Shown here in pieces: positions 26,602-35,170 of a stretch of DNA of 64,000 bases (within the stretch, counting starts at the first letter, position 1; the number at the start of each line of letters is the position of its first letter). This DNA comes from Mediterraneibacter hominis (GTDB lineage Bacteria; Bacillota; Clostridia; Lachnospirales; Lachnospiraceae), in the NCBI RefSeq assembly GCF_014287475.1, contig NZ_JACOPF010000001.1, positions 1,674,001-1,738,000 on the forward strand, written 5' to 3'. The position numbers were made by a program, and so were the translations under genes. The notes under the pieces are model-generated. The model worked only from the letters and a program-made list of their open reading frames with translations, ran no database searches and had not been told where the DNA came from.

Positions 26602-27111
26602 TTATTCTCCCAGAGCACACATATGAACTATGCGGAACCGCGGACGGCAATAATCAAAATCAGCAAAATAGATGTCTCCACATCTGCCTGTTTGTATCCT
26701 ACATTTTTTAATCACAAACGTCTGGCTCGCTCCCAGCATCGTCGCTTTTAAATGCGCCGGTCCGTTTAACATAATAGACGGATCGTCAATAAATGCCTGG
26801 TTTGTTTCTGCCAAACGCAGATGCTCCGGTCCCGGATATCGATAATATCCATCATTGCTTGTCTGATTTGGAAATAACTTTTCTAAACCTTTGTTTAAAT
26901 CCACCTGCAGAAACTCATCGCCTTTTATGTCAAAATCGTGTACCATCTCTTCAAAGAATACAGAACAAGTTGTATGTTCTGTCTGCACGGTTAGGATCCC
27001 TTCCACAATTTTTGTCTCTTCTACAAACTGATTCACTGCTTCTGTGATGTTAAAAAAAGTTATCTTTTTCCCTTTCGTCTGTAAACTCAGTTCTTTTGTT
27101 TTAACTGTCAT
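26602..27111 (-). CDS. YjbQ family protein (UPF0047)
   Basis: This 169-residue small beta-rich protein of the YjbQ/UPF0047 family has the conserved HTTCSVFFEE and a late NGPAHLKATMLGASQTFVI. Members have weak thiamine phosphate synthase activity in E. coli, but their physiological role is unclear. It overlaps the TIM-like gene by 4 bp. Its location inside a sugar-alcohol PTS operon suggests a role in handling a phosphorylated intermediate, as an inference only. Confidence 0.88.
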   Translation of the reverse strand: MTVKTKELSLQTKGKKITFFNITEAVNQFVEETKIVEGILTVQTEHTTCSVFFEEMVHDFDIKGDEFLQVDLNKGLEKLFPNQTSNDGYYRYPGPEHLRLAETNQAFIDDPSIMLNGPAHLKATMLGASQTFVIKKCRIQTGRCGDIYFADFDYCRPRFRIVHMCALGE

Positions 27112-27827
27112 ATTTCCTCCTCCCCATACACCCTGCTGCCAAATTCTTCACGCGCTTTTAAAGCGCCTTCAAACAATTCCCGAATCTTTTCTTTCGGATT
27201 CTTTGCCAAGAAAATTCCCGAACTTGCCCCTGAACCTTCTGATCCATTTTTAATCGCGTTGTATACATCTTCTGCGGTTCTATTTCCGGCTCCCTGTAAT
27301 ACAATAATTCCTGGATGTATTTCTTTAATTGCCGCTTTTGTTTCTTGCATATATTTCACATCCGCCGTTTTTCCGGTGCCTATTAATTCCGTTTGTTCAC
27401 ATATAATCATCGTAGGTTTAAGCAGAGCTGTCATCCGTGCTTCCTGTACAGAGTCTGCCAAAACAATGGTATGCATCTGTAATTCTTTTGCACGGGAAAC
27501 CGCTTTAATTAGCTGGCTCAGTGTCATGGGCCGTTCCGCGTGGTTAAGAAATACTCCATCAGCTCCAGCCTCTGCCAGTGATTCTGGCAGCACATGCCCC
27601 ATTCCTCTGCCGGTATGTATCGGATCCATTCCCTGTGCATTTAAAATAATATACTTTGTCTCTGCTGCAATCTTACCCAGGTCAGCATACGGAGCACTAA
27701 ACATAATAGACATATCATATTCTTCTGCAAGGTGATCCGCATATTCTGCAAGCTCCAAGAGTGCTGCTCCATACATATAAGATTTAGAATTGATACCAAA
27801 TACAGGTGTTTTTATTATCTTTTTCAT
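27108..27827 (-). CDS. Triose-phosphate isomerase-like protein
   Basis: This 239-residue TIM-barrel protein is related to TpiA but divergent. The three catalytic residues are kept: Lys15 (GINSKSYMYG), His96 (VFLNHAERP) and Glu144 (IICEQTELIGTG). Flanking motifs differ from true TIM: the usual GHSERR is NHAERP, and the loop-6 hinge YEPVWAIGTG is CEQTELIGTG. This fits the paralogous isomerases of tetrulose-phosphate or other ketose-phosphate pathways (EryH/LerI type) rather than glycolysis. It overlaps the YjbQ gene and follows the FBA-type aldolase gene by 9 bp. The substrate is inferred only. Confidence 0.85.
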   Translation of the reverse strand: MKKIIKTPVFGINSKSYMYGAALLELAEYADHLAEEYDMSIMFSAPYADLGKIAAETKYIILNAQGMDPIHTGRGMGHVLPESLAEAGADGVFLNHAERPMTLSQLIKAVSRAKELQMHTIVLADSVQEARMTALLKPTMIICEQTELIGTGKTADVKYMQETKAAIKEIHPGIIVLQGAGNRTAEDVYNAIKNGSEGSGASSGIFLAKNPKEKIRELFEGALKAREEFGSRVYGEEEI

Positions 27828-27836
27828 AACAAACTC

Positions 27837-28667
27837 CTATTTCCCTAAAAGATGATAATAATGCCGCAAAGCTGTTTTCATCCCTCTGTCTCCGTCATCC
27901 AGCATATCCATCATATTTTTCGCATTTGACTCCCTTAACTGTCTATAACCACTCATTGCAATATCTGTAAAAAGATTAATTTTACTGATCCCTAATTCGG
28001 CTGCTCTTTTTAAATTCTCATCTCCACTGGATGAACCTCCATGCAAAACGAGAGGAATGTTTACTACTGCCTTCAGTTCCTTCAACCTTTTGAAATTTAA
28101 TTTCGGCGTTCCTTTGGCATATATTCCGTGTGCTGTACCGATAGATACAGCTACAGAATCTATACCTGTCCTATTTATAAACTCAACGCAATCTTTCACT
28201 TCCGTATACACTGAATCATTTTCTTCTTCGTTCTCATAATTCTTTCCAGAACCTACATGTCCAATTTCTGCCTCTACACAGACATTCTTTTCTTTTGCAT
28301 AATGAACGATTTCCTGTGTTTTTTCTACATTTGTTTCAAGAGGATCACTAGAACCATCTATCATTACCGACGTAAATCCTAAATCAATGGCTTTTTTCAC
28401 AAATTTAAGATCATATCCATGATCGATGTGAAGGCACACCGGAACTTCTGCTTTTTTGGCATAATACCTGCCTATCTCGGCAGCATCTTCCAAGGTCAGA
28501 AAATTTGTTTTCATATTTCCGCTATATGCCACGATAATCGGTCTGTGGAATTCTTCCGCTACTTCTATATATGCTTTCAGGCTATTCTGGTTAAAAAAGT
28601 CGGGGGACAAAACTGCGTATGTAGATTTATCTGCCTGTCTTAACATTTCGTATGAATTCACTAACAT
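27837..28667 (-). CDS. Class II ketose-bisphosphate aldolase (FBA/GatY type)
   Basis: This 276-residue zinc aldolase of the fructose/tagatose-bisphosphate class has the first metal region VCLHIDHGYDLKF, then TSVMIDGSSDPLETNV, EAEIGHVGSGKN, SIGTAHGIYA and LVLHGGSSSGDENL. It condenses or cleaves ketose-1,6-bisphosphates into DHAP and GAP. It sits directly after the EIIC gene, and the TIM-like gene follows. In a galactitol pathway it would act on tagatose-1,6-bisphosphate, but no tagatose-6-P kinase is in the operon. Confidence 0.9.
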   Translation of the reverse strand: MLVNSYEMLRQADKSTYAVLSPDFFNQNSLKAYIEVAEEFHRPIIVAYSGNMKTNFLTLEDAAEIGRYYAKKAEVPVCLHIDHGYDLKFVKKAIDLGFTSVMIDGSSDPLETNVEKTQEIVHYAKEKNVCVEAEIGHVGSGKNYENEEENDSVYTEVKDCVEFINRTGIDSVAVSIGTAHGIYAKGTPKLNFKRLKELKAVVNIPLVLHGGSSSGDENLKRAAELGISKINLFTDIAMSGYRQLRESNAKNMMDMLDDGDRGMKTALRHYYHLLGK

Positions 28668-28690
28668 ATCTTCTCTCCTAATTTAAAAAT

Positions 28691-29989
28691 TTACACTGCA
28701 CCGAAAATTTTAGCGATACCCACTACAATAATATCCACAATATTTGCCAGAGAAGCTCCCGTAACTTTTGTTCCCTCTGCGATCTCCATAACTCCTGCGG
28801 CGCTTATAAAAGTAGTTGCTATGTCCGCCATAAAATTCATGGAGAATACCAGAAGAACCATAAATATCGTTCCATTTACCAATCCTCGAAACAGATTTCC
28901 CTTGCTAATCATACAGGTCATCCCAGCATAATACGGAATAGACGCCAATATACCTACCGGGAAATACGTATTGCCCGGAATGATAAAAGCTATCGCAATT
29001 GTAATCGGAATCAACAGTAGCCCAAGAGTAATAACTGCTGGATCGCCAAGTCCAAATGCAGAATCACAACCAAGTAAAATCTCTCTATCCTCTCCTAAAT
29101 GTTTCACTACAAACTGTTTTGCAGCCTTACTTACTGGAGCAAGTCCTTCCATAAACAAGCTTACCATTCTTGGAAGAAGTACAATAACCGCTGAAATTCC
29201 TACTGCTACCTGTATCATAACTGCAGGTGTCTGTAGCGTAATTACTGCCATAAAAAGCCCTACAATAAAACCTACAATAGCAGGATCGCCAAGTACGCCA
29301 AGTTTTTTGTTGATCCAGGATAAATTGATGTTAATTTTATTAATATGGGGGATCTTGTCCAATACTTTGTTTGTTACAAAAACTACCGGAATCGCCGCCA
29401 AAGTTGAACTTTTTGTTGTACAAGTTGTTCCCTCATATCCAAAATACTCCTGCCACCATGGAGCGATCTTATCCCCTACAAAATTAATAAACACCATAAG
29501 CGCCATCGCAAAAACAAAACTGATAATCACAGCCGGCGCGCCTGATACACCTGCATTTCCCAGAATATAATATAAAATGGATGCCGACATCAGAATATGC
29601 CAGTAATTCCATATATCAATATTTAATGTTTTTATTACCTTTGCTTTAATCAGAACAAAATTAAGAATCAAACCGCCTGGTATAACCACTGCTGCAAACG
29701 GTGATGTCCATGCCGCTGCTGACAAGGTCTGCCAGCCTACATCAATCGTAGTAAAGCTGTGGGAGGCGCCTGAACCTGCATAATAATCAATAATCGGTTG
29801 TATCGTTGTTGTCAGAAGAGAAATAACAAGTTTTAATCCCTGGAACCCGATACCAAAAAGCAATCCACTTTTAAACGCCTCAAAGAATTTCATTCTGAAA
29901 ACCAATCCTAAAATAGTAACAATAATCGGTAAAAATGCAATCGCTCCAATATTCAAAATTTCTTGAATTATATTCGTTAAAATTTCCAT
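28691..29989 (-). CDS. PTS sugar transporter subunit IIC (galactitol family)
   Basis: This 432-residue inner-membrane permease has about ten or more hydrophobic segments. Blocks typical of the GatC family are FRMKFFEAFKSGLLFGIGFQ near the N-terminus, SGAPAVIISFVFA and LLGCDSAFGLGDPAVITLGL. It moves the sugar alcohol while EIIB phosphorylates it. The ATG has a strong AAAGGAGG site. It follows the EIIB gene by 47 bp. Substrates of this family include galactitol, arabitol and other polyols, so the cargo is not fixed by sequence. Confidence 0.93.
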   Translation of the reverse strand: MEILTNIIQEILNIGAIAFLPIIVTILGLVFRMKFFEAFKSGLLFGIGFQGLKLVISLLTTTIQPIIDYYAGSGASHSFTTIDVGWQTLSAAAWTSPFAAVVIPGGLILNFVLIKAKVIKTLNIDIWNYWHILMSASILYYILGNAGVSGAPAVIISFVFAMALMVFINFVGDKIAPWWQEYFGYEGTTCTTKSSTLAAIPVVFVTNKVLDKIPHINKININLSWINKKLGVLGDPAIVGFIVGLFMAVITLQTPAVMIQVAVGISAVIVLLPRMVSLFMEGLAPVSKAAKQFVVKHLGEDREILLGCDSAFGLGDPAVITLGLLLIPITIAIAFIIPGNTYFPVGILASIPYYAGMTCMISKGNLFRGLVNGTIFMVLLVFSMNFMADIATTFISAAGVMEIAEGTKVTGASLANIVDIIVVGIAKIFGAV

Positions 29990-30036
29990 ATGAGCCCTCC
30001 TTTACTAAATCTCTTTTCCTTCGCCGTTCCTAGTTT

Positions 30037-30342
30037 CTAAATCTTTGAGGCAACCTCTTCCAGTAAATCTCCACACTTCTTTTTTACAGCTTCTTCTCCT
30101 ATACCGGTAATTAAAGCTGTTACACTCATGAGTGGTACCGGAAGTTCTTCTCGGTACATATTGGTTGTAAATACAATATCCACCTGGCTTGCCTTGGACA
30201 TAACTTCACTCATATTACTTTTCTGTATCACAGCTTCAATTCCACGTTCTTCACAGATCTCACGCACCCCCTGTGCTGCAAGTGTTGATGTAGCGATGCC
30301 ACTGCCACACGCAATCAAAATCTTAACTGGCCTTCCCTGCAT
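30037..30342 (-). CDS. PTS sugar transporter subunit IIB (galactitol family)
   Basis: This 101-residue protein has the phosphocysteine loop ILIACGSGIATSTLA, with the active Cys at residue 12. It accepts phosphate from EIIA and donates it to the sugar carried by EIIC. The ATG follows AAAAAAGGAGG. It is the first transport gene after the regulator, 20 bp downstream of its stop. Confidence 0.94.
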   Translation of the reverse strand: MQGRPVKILIACGSGIATSTLAAQGVREICEERGIEAVIQKSNMSEVMSKASQVDIVFTTNMYREELPVPLMSVTALITGIGEEAVKKKCGDLLEEVASKI

Positions 30343-30362
30343 ATGCTCACCTCCTTTTTTAT

Positions 30363-32471
30363 TTATTGTTCATTATTAAACTGACGTATTTCATAAAACT
30401 TAATCATATTGATAATATCCGTTTTATTCTCCGCTGCAAAAAGCAGTGTCTGTATCTCCCTATTTGCCATACAACGTACCATATGGAAAAAAACAGAGAG
30501 GTAACTATTTTCATCTGGAATACTTACTGCCAGTACAAATTTCACGGGATCATTTATATCATGTCCGAAATTTACAGGATTTTTTAATCTGATAAAACTA
30601 ATCCCCAAATTTACCGCCCCGTCCCGCGGTGACGCGTGAGCGATTGCAACACCTGGTGCAAAAACAATGTAAGGTCCGTTTTTCCGAACCAATTCCACCA
30701 TCCTTTCTGTATATTTATTTGAACAGTGCCCTGCCTTCTCTAACATTCTCCCTGCCGCATAGATTGCTTCTTTCCAATCATTTACTATCAAGTCTAACGT
30801 CATCATCTCTTCGCAAAGCTCCCTATAAAACCATTGATTTCCCTGTGTTTTTTCCGGCATTAGTTTATATTTTTGATTCAATCTATCTAGCTTTTCCTCG
30901 GAAGAAAAAAGTGCAACCGTATCATTTTCAGAAATAATTTTGTTATATTCTTCTACATAAGACAGAAGCCTGCTGATTTCTTTCTTATGCTGTCTGTTTT
31001 TCTTTTTTTCTCTTATATGTTTATCTTTTATATAATTTTGGATTTTTATAATATCCTTCTCATAAAGAAGCGGATTAATCTGAACAGCTATATCTAGTTC
31101 ATCCTTTAGCGGCACTGTAGCTATCACCATATCTATATTGCTCCTATCGTATTTTTCTAGCTTATGTGCAGGAATTATGTCCTCAACATAGATATTAAAA
31201 TTCTGTTTCAGTTTTACTTTTAGCAGCATCGCTGTGCAAAGTCCTGCCGGACATATAATCAGAGCAGACACTTCCTGTTTTTCTGCTTTGAGCAGTTCTA
31301 GAGCCGAAGCAATATGCATGACAATATACGAGATTTCGTCTTTTTCCATTTTCTTTCCTATCATCCGTTCAATATCTTTGATATTCTCCGCCACATGTTC
31401 AAATATTTCAGGATACATCTGTTCCAGTTCTTCACACAAAGGATTCTGTGTTTTATAGTCATTATTCCGCAGATGATAGATCGTAGATTTAATATGTTCC
31501 ATCAATGATTCATAATTCTGGTATCCAATTCTGTCTTTGATGTCTAAACTCATACAGACTGTCCATACAAAAGAAGCAATAATCATTTGTGTTGTAACCG
31601 TCTCTATATCAGCGGTAGAATCCTGACTGGAAATTTTAAAATTGTCCATGAATATCTCATTAAATCCCTGCACTTCTTCCTCTGTCACTTCCCCATCGTA
31701 TCCGAACTCTTTCAGAACGTTCTGCAGTAACTCCAAAGCTGCCTGACTAAACTGATTTTCTGATGTCACTGGAGAAGAACCTGCTATATTCCCTTGTAAA
31801 ATACGATTCACTGTAATTAGAAGATATGTCTCAATTGCTTTAAATGAGGTGTCAAGGAGATCCAACTTATAGTCTGCTTCATATTGTAGAAGCGCCTGCC
31901 TGATATAAGCTCCCTCTATCTTCTCCTGCAGCACTTTCTCAATCAACCAGGAATAGATCCCTTCTTCGTGTTTCAGCCCTTTAAACAACTGGTAAGCTAG
32001 CCTGCGAATTTGTAGTTCGTCTCCGCAGATCCGATACCCCTTTTTTGTTCTGGCTTCCAGAATAATCCCTTCTTCTGCTAGCCTGGTCTTTATTTCAATA
32101 ATTTCTTTTGTAATCGTACTTCTGGACACAAACAAGCGACCTGCAAGATAATCTGCTGTTGTATACTCTTCTTTGCAAATAATCATAACAATCGCTGCCA
32201 TTCGTCTTTCTTCCGCTGATAATCGATATTGATAAAAATCACTATCTTTAGCAGCCTTTTGTACTTCTTTTTGAAATTTTTCACTGTCCCGTATATGAAT
32301 AAACCCTTTGGAAATCACAATCAGTTCTTCTCCATCTGTCAGCTCTTGCAGTCTTTGAATATCATTCCTCAGTGTTCTTTCCGAAACCTGAAATTCTTCA
32401 GATAAATCTTTCATTGATATTTTGTCTTTCATTAGTAACTTAGTTAAAAGAACATCCTGCCTTTTTATCAT
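30363..32471 (-). CDS. PRD-containing PTS-regulated transcriptional activator (BglG/MtlR type)
   Basis: This 702-residue regulator has two N-terminal helix-turn-helix segments (SMKDLSEEFQVSERTLRNDI near residue 20 and TTADYLAGRLFVSRSTITKE near residue 100). Two PTS regulation domains follow across the middle, then an EIIB-like domain (ALIICPAGLCTAMLLKVKL) and a C-terminal EIIA domain with His612 in PGVAIAHASP. This layout is that of MtlR/LicR activators, whose activity is set by phosphorylation from the PTS. It is the first gene of the operon and probably activates it in response to its own transporter. An EIIA domain inside the regulator plus a separate EIIA gene is typical of the group. Confidence 0.92.
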   Translation of the reverse strand: MIKRQDVLLTKLLMKDKISMKDLSEEFQVSERTLRNDIQRLQELTDGEELIVISKGFIHIRDSEKFQKEVQKAAKDSDFYQYRLSAEERRMAAIVMIICKEEYTTADYLAGRLFVSRSTITKEIIEIKTRLAEEGIILEARTKKGYRICGDELQIRRLAYQLFKGLKHEEGIYSWLIEKVLQEKIEGAYIRQALLQYEADYKLDLLDTSFKAIETYLLITVNRILQGNIAGSSPVTSENQFSQAALELLQNVLKEFGYDGEVTEEEVQGFNEIFMDNFKISSQDSTADIETVTTQMIIASFVWTVCMSLDIKDRIGYQNYESLMEHIKSTIYHLRNNDYKTQNPLCEELEQMYPEIFEHVAENIKDIERMIGKKMEKDEISYIVMHIASALELLKAEKQEVSALIICPAGLCTAMLLKVKLKQNFNIYVEDIIPAHKLEKYDRSNIDMVIATVPLKDELDIAVQINPLLYEKDIIKIQNYIKDKHIREKKKNRQHKKEISRLLSYVEEYNKIISENDTVALFSSEEKLDRLNQKYKLMPEKTQGNQWFYRELCEEMMTLDLIVNDWKEAIYAAGRMLEKAGHCSNKYTERMVELVRKNGPYIVFAPGVAIAHASPRDGAVNLGISFIRLKNPVNFGHDINDPVKFVLAVSIPDENSYLSVFFHMVRCMANREIQTLLFAAENKTDIINMIKFYEIRQFNNEQ

Positions 32472-32603
32472 TTCCTCACCTGTCTTTTAAAATCACCGAA
32501 CTATTTTCTATACAATTAATATATCATAGACATATTGGCACAAAAATATTAGGTCTTTTCCTATTTTTATCTACTTTTTGAAGTATTTTGCACTCTATTT
32601 TCC

Positions 32604-32670
32604 ATACCTTATCGGCAAAGCTCGCCATCCCGAAGGGAGTAAATTACGGTGTGCCCTTTAGGGTATACTC
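32604..32670. repeat. Palindromic repeat, inverted copy, upstream of msmK
   Basis: This stretch is the reverse complement of the roughly 62-bp unit repeated at 34096-34222 (shared core GACAAGGTAT...CCCTTCGGGATGGCGAGC, with some mismatches). It lies in the 32472-32818 gap. The rest of the gap holds the msmK promoter and AT-rich sequence. Two short hairpins around CCCTTCGGG and GGGCACA/CCCTTTAGGG are expected. It is probably a REP-like element. Confidence 0.65.
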
Positions 32671-32743
32671 TGTCGGACAGAGCCTATCTTAATTTCTGGT
32701 TAATCTGTACATAATTTCTTATTTTTTTTGGTTACTGGTTACA

Positions 32744-32772
32744 TTGTCCCTCCTGCCGGTACCGATTATACT
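32744..32772 (+). promoter_or_regulatory. Promoter of msmK
   Basis: TTGTCC (32744-32749) and TATACT (32767-32772) are 17 bp apart, about 46 bp before the msmK ATG, which has an AAGGAGG ribosome site. Confidence 0.65.
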
Positions 32773-32818
32773 AAGTACATAAGATAACGAAAAGCAAATT
32801 TTCAAGGAGGATATACAA

Positions 32819-33931
32819 ATGGCAAGTTTATCATTAAAAGGAATTCAAAAAATTTATCCTAACGGATTCCATGCAGTAAAAGATTTCAATCTGGATATTG
32901 AAGATAAGGAATTCATCATCTTCGTAGGACCTTCCGGATGTGGAAAATCCACAACGTTACGTATGATTGCAGGCCTGGAAGATATTTCCGGCGGTACTTT
33001 AGAGATTGATGGAAAGGTAATGAATGATGTAGAGCCAAAGGATCGTGATATCGCAATGGTATTCCAGAACTACGCTCTGTATCCGCATATGACCGTATAT
33101 GACAATATGGCTTTTGGTCTGAAGCTTCGTAAAGTGCCAAAGGCAGAAATCGATAAAAAAGTAAAAGAAGCAGCCAGAATTCTTGATTTGGAGAAACTGC
33201 TGGATCGTAAGCCAAAGGCTCTGTCCGGTGGTCAAAGACAGCGTGTTGCAATGGGACGTGCCATCGTTCGTAATCCGAAGGTATTCCTTATGGACGAACC
33301 GCTTTCCAACCTGGATGCAAAGCTGAGAGTACAGATGCGTATCGAAATTTCCAAGCTGCATGAAAATTTAGGTGCGACAATTATCTACGTAACCCATGAC
33401 CAGACAGAAGCCATGACGCTCGGTACAAGAATCGTCGTTATGAAGGACGGCGTTGTTCAGCAGGTAGATACACCGCAGAATCTCTACAATACACCTTGCA
33501 ATCTTTTTGTTGCCGGATTTATCGGTTCTCCTCAGATGAACTTCTTAGATGCTGTTGTAAAGGTAAACGGTCAAGATGTCACATTGACAATCGGAGAGCA
33601 CGTGCTGAAAGTTCCGGCTTCCAAAAAGCAGGCGCTTATTGACGGTGGTTATGACGGAAAGACGGTTGTCCTGGGTATCCGTCCGGAGGACGTACACGAT
33701 TCCGAAGCGTTTATCAGTAATTCTCCCGACAGTGTCATCAAATCTACTATTAAGGTATATGAACTTCTTGGTGCAGAGGTTTACCTGTATTTCGATGTAG
33801 AAGGAACACAGATGACTGCCCGCGTAAATCCGCGTACAACCTTAAGAACCGGAGACAAGGCGGTATTTGCCCTGGATATGGAAAAAATTCATCTTTTTGA
33901 CAAGGAAACGGAATTGACGATTACAAACTAA
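32819..33931 (+). CDS. msmK: CUT1 ABC transporter ATP-binding protein, MsmK/UgpC type
   Basis: This 370-residue cytoplasmic ATPase has Walker A GPSGCGKST, Q-loop VFQNYALYPHM, signature LSGGQRQRVAMGR, Walker B VFLMDEPLSN and switch His in VTHDQTEAM. A C-terminal TOBE/MalK-type regulatory domain follows from about residue 240. Such ATPases commonly energise several CUT1 sugar importers encoded elsewhere. It stands alone with its own promoter and terminator, and no permease is adjacent. It is the best candidate to power the ATPase-less sialic acid importer at 8-11 kb. Confidence 0.93.
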   Translation: MASLSLKGIQKIYPNGFHAVKDFNLDIEDKEFIIFVGPSGCGKSTTLRMIAGLEDISGGTLEIDGKVMNDVEPKDRDIAMVFQNYALYPHMTVYDNMAFGLKLRKVPKAEIDKKVKEAARILDLEKLLDRKPKALSGGQRQRVAMGRAIVRNPKVFLMDEPLSNLDAKLRVQMRIEISKLHENLGATIIYVTHDQTEAMTLGTRIVVMKDGVVQQVDTPQNLYNTPCNLFVAGFIGSPQMNFLDAVVKVNGQDVTLTIGEHVLKVPASKKQALIDGGYDGKTVVLGIRPEDVHDSEAFISNSPDSVIKSTIKVYELLGAEVYLYFDVEGTQMTARVNPRTTLRTGDKAVFALDMEKIHLFDKETELTITN

Positions 33932-34020
33932 TCTATTACAATGGAGAATAGCAGCTTGTCTGACACACAGTGGCTATTTTATACGGCGGCATGACCGCAT
34001 AGTTTATTACTTAGAATAAC

Positions 34021-34050
34021 AAAAGGGCTGCACTTAAGGTGCAGCCTTTT
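34021..34050. terminator. Terminator after msmK
   Basis: The stem-loop AAAAGGGCTGCACTTAAGGT followed by GCAGCCTTTT has near-perfect arms with A and T flanks, and ends 119 bp beyond the msmK stop. It could work on either strand. Confidence 0.85.
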
Positions 34051-34095
34051 CCAGCATTGCCGCGGTTACTCTGTGCAAAATTTCTGCTAAAAATC

Positions 34096-34222
34096 TATAC
34101 CCAAAGGGCATCCCGTATTTTACTCCCTTCGGGATGGCGAGCTTCGCCCGACAAGGTATACCCTAAAGGGCATACCGTAATGCATTCCCTTCGGGAAGGC
34201 GGGCTTCGCCCGACAAGGTATG
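34096..34222. repeat. Two tandem copies of a 62-bp palindromic repeat
   Basis: Unit A (34096-34156) and unit B (34157-34222) share TATACC(C)TAAAGGGCAT..CCGTA, then CCCTTCGGGA and GGC(G/A)GGCTTCGCCCGACAAGG. An inverted diverged copy lies at 32604-32670, so the three copies flank msmK. The units end about 35 bp before the PucR-type gene. This explains most of the 33932-34256 gap, together with the terminator at 34021-34050. Confidence 0.7.
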
Positions 34223-34256
34223 ATTCCCTGGCAATTATAAAATAGAGAGGTACGTT

Positions 34257-35168
34257 ATGGAACAGACACCCGAGCTAAAACGAGCGCTGCATGAATTAAG
34301 AAGAATTACCGGTATTACTCTTGATGTAAACCTTTCTGCCGAAGATGATATAGAAGCGGTGTTAAATCAAATTCATTGTCTTGGCGCCGCCTATAAAGAA
34401 AAATATAACAAGACCGATTTTCTTCACAGCCTTTTGACCGGAAAAATCCCTGTCTGCGACTTGTCAGACCGCGCAGCGCGGCTGCATATACAGGCGGAGG
34501 AACTGCGTGTTTTATTTCTGTTGGAAACAAAAACTTCCTACGAAGAAACTGTATTAGAAATTTTAAAAAATTTGTTCCCGTCTCAGTCAAAAACGTATCT
34601 GGTTCCAATAAATGCGCAGAGTATTGCTGTTATAAAGCCTGTAAAGTCCGAAGACATCTCTGCAAAGGACTGTACCAGAAGCGCCAGGATGATTGTGGAT
34701 ACTTTGAATACGGAAGCATTGACGCATGTAAGTGTATCCTTTAGTTCGCTTATCCGCACATTATCCGATTTACCTGGAGCTTATGAGGAGACCTGCCTGG
34801 CGCTGAAAGTCGGAAAACTTTTTTTCTCAGAGCAAACTGTTTTCCCATATAATGAACTTGGCGTCGGACGCTTAATTTACCAGCTTCCAGTACGCCTATG
34901 TGAAAGCTTTTTAAGAGAAATCTTTGGAAATGAGATTCCACATACCTTTGATGAAGACACTGTTGTCACTATCAATAAATTTTTTCAAAATAATTTAAAT
35001 ATCGCGGAGACCTCCAGACAGCTTCACATGCATAGAAATACGTTGATCTACCGGTTGGACCAGGTGGAGAAACGAACTGGATTAGATATAAGAATATTTG
35101 AAGACGCGATGACCTATAAAATTGCAATGATGGTCATCAATTATTTACAGACAGAAAGGAACCTTTGA
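34257..35168 (+). CDS. PucR/CdaR-type transcriptional regulator
   Basis: This 303-residue protein has a C-terminal PucR-type helix-turn-helix: FFQNNLNIAETSRQLHMHRN, followed by TLIYRLDQVEKRTGLD, at about residues 240-275. The middle resembles the GGDEF-like domain of the family. The N-terminal third has no clear assignment. Family members respond to small metabolites such as sugar acids or purines; the ligand here is unknown. GAGAGG lies six bases before ATG. The following membrane-protein gene begins at its stop, so they are co-transcribed. Confidence 0.85.
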   Translation: MEQTPELKRALHELRRITGITLDVNLSAEDDIEAVLNQIHCLGAAYKEKYNKTDFLHSLLTGKIPVCDLSDRAARLHIQAEELRVLFLLETKTSYEETVLEILKNLFPSQSKTYLVPINAQSIAVIKPVKSEDISAKDCTRSARMIVDTLNTEALTHVSVSFSSLIRTLSDLPGAYEETCLALKVGKLFFSEQTVFPYNELGVGRLIYQLPVRLCESFLREIFGNEIPHTFDEDTVVTINKFFQNNLNIAETSRQLHMHRNTLIYRLDQVEKRTGLDIRIFEDAMTYKIAMMVINYLQTERNL

Positions 35169-35170
35169 TT

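Noticed and set aside
28691..30342. Firm assignment of the PTS as galactitol-specific
   Set aside because: The family covers several polyols and the operon lacks a tagatose-6-P kinase, so the substrate is left open.
32604..34222. CRISPR-like array from the repeats around msmK
   Set aside because: There are only three diverged palindromic copies, two in tandem without spacers, and no cas genes.
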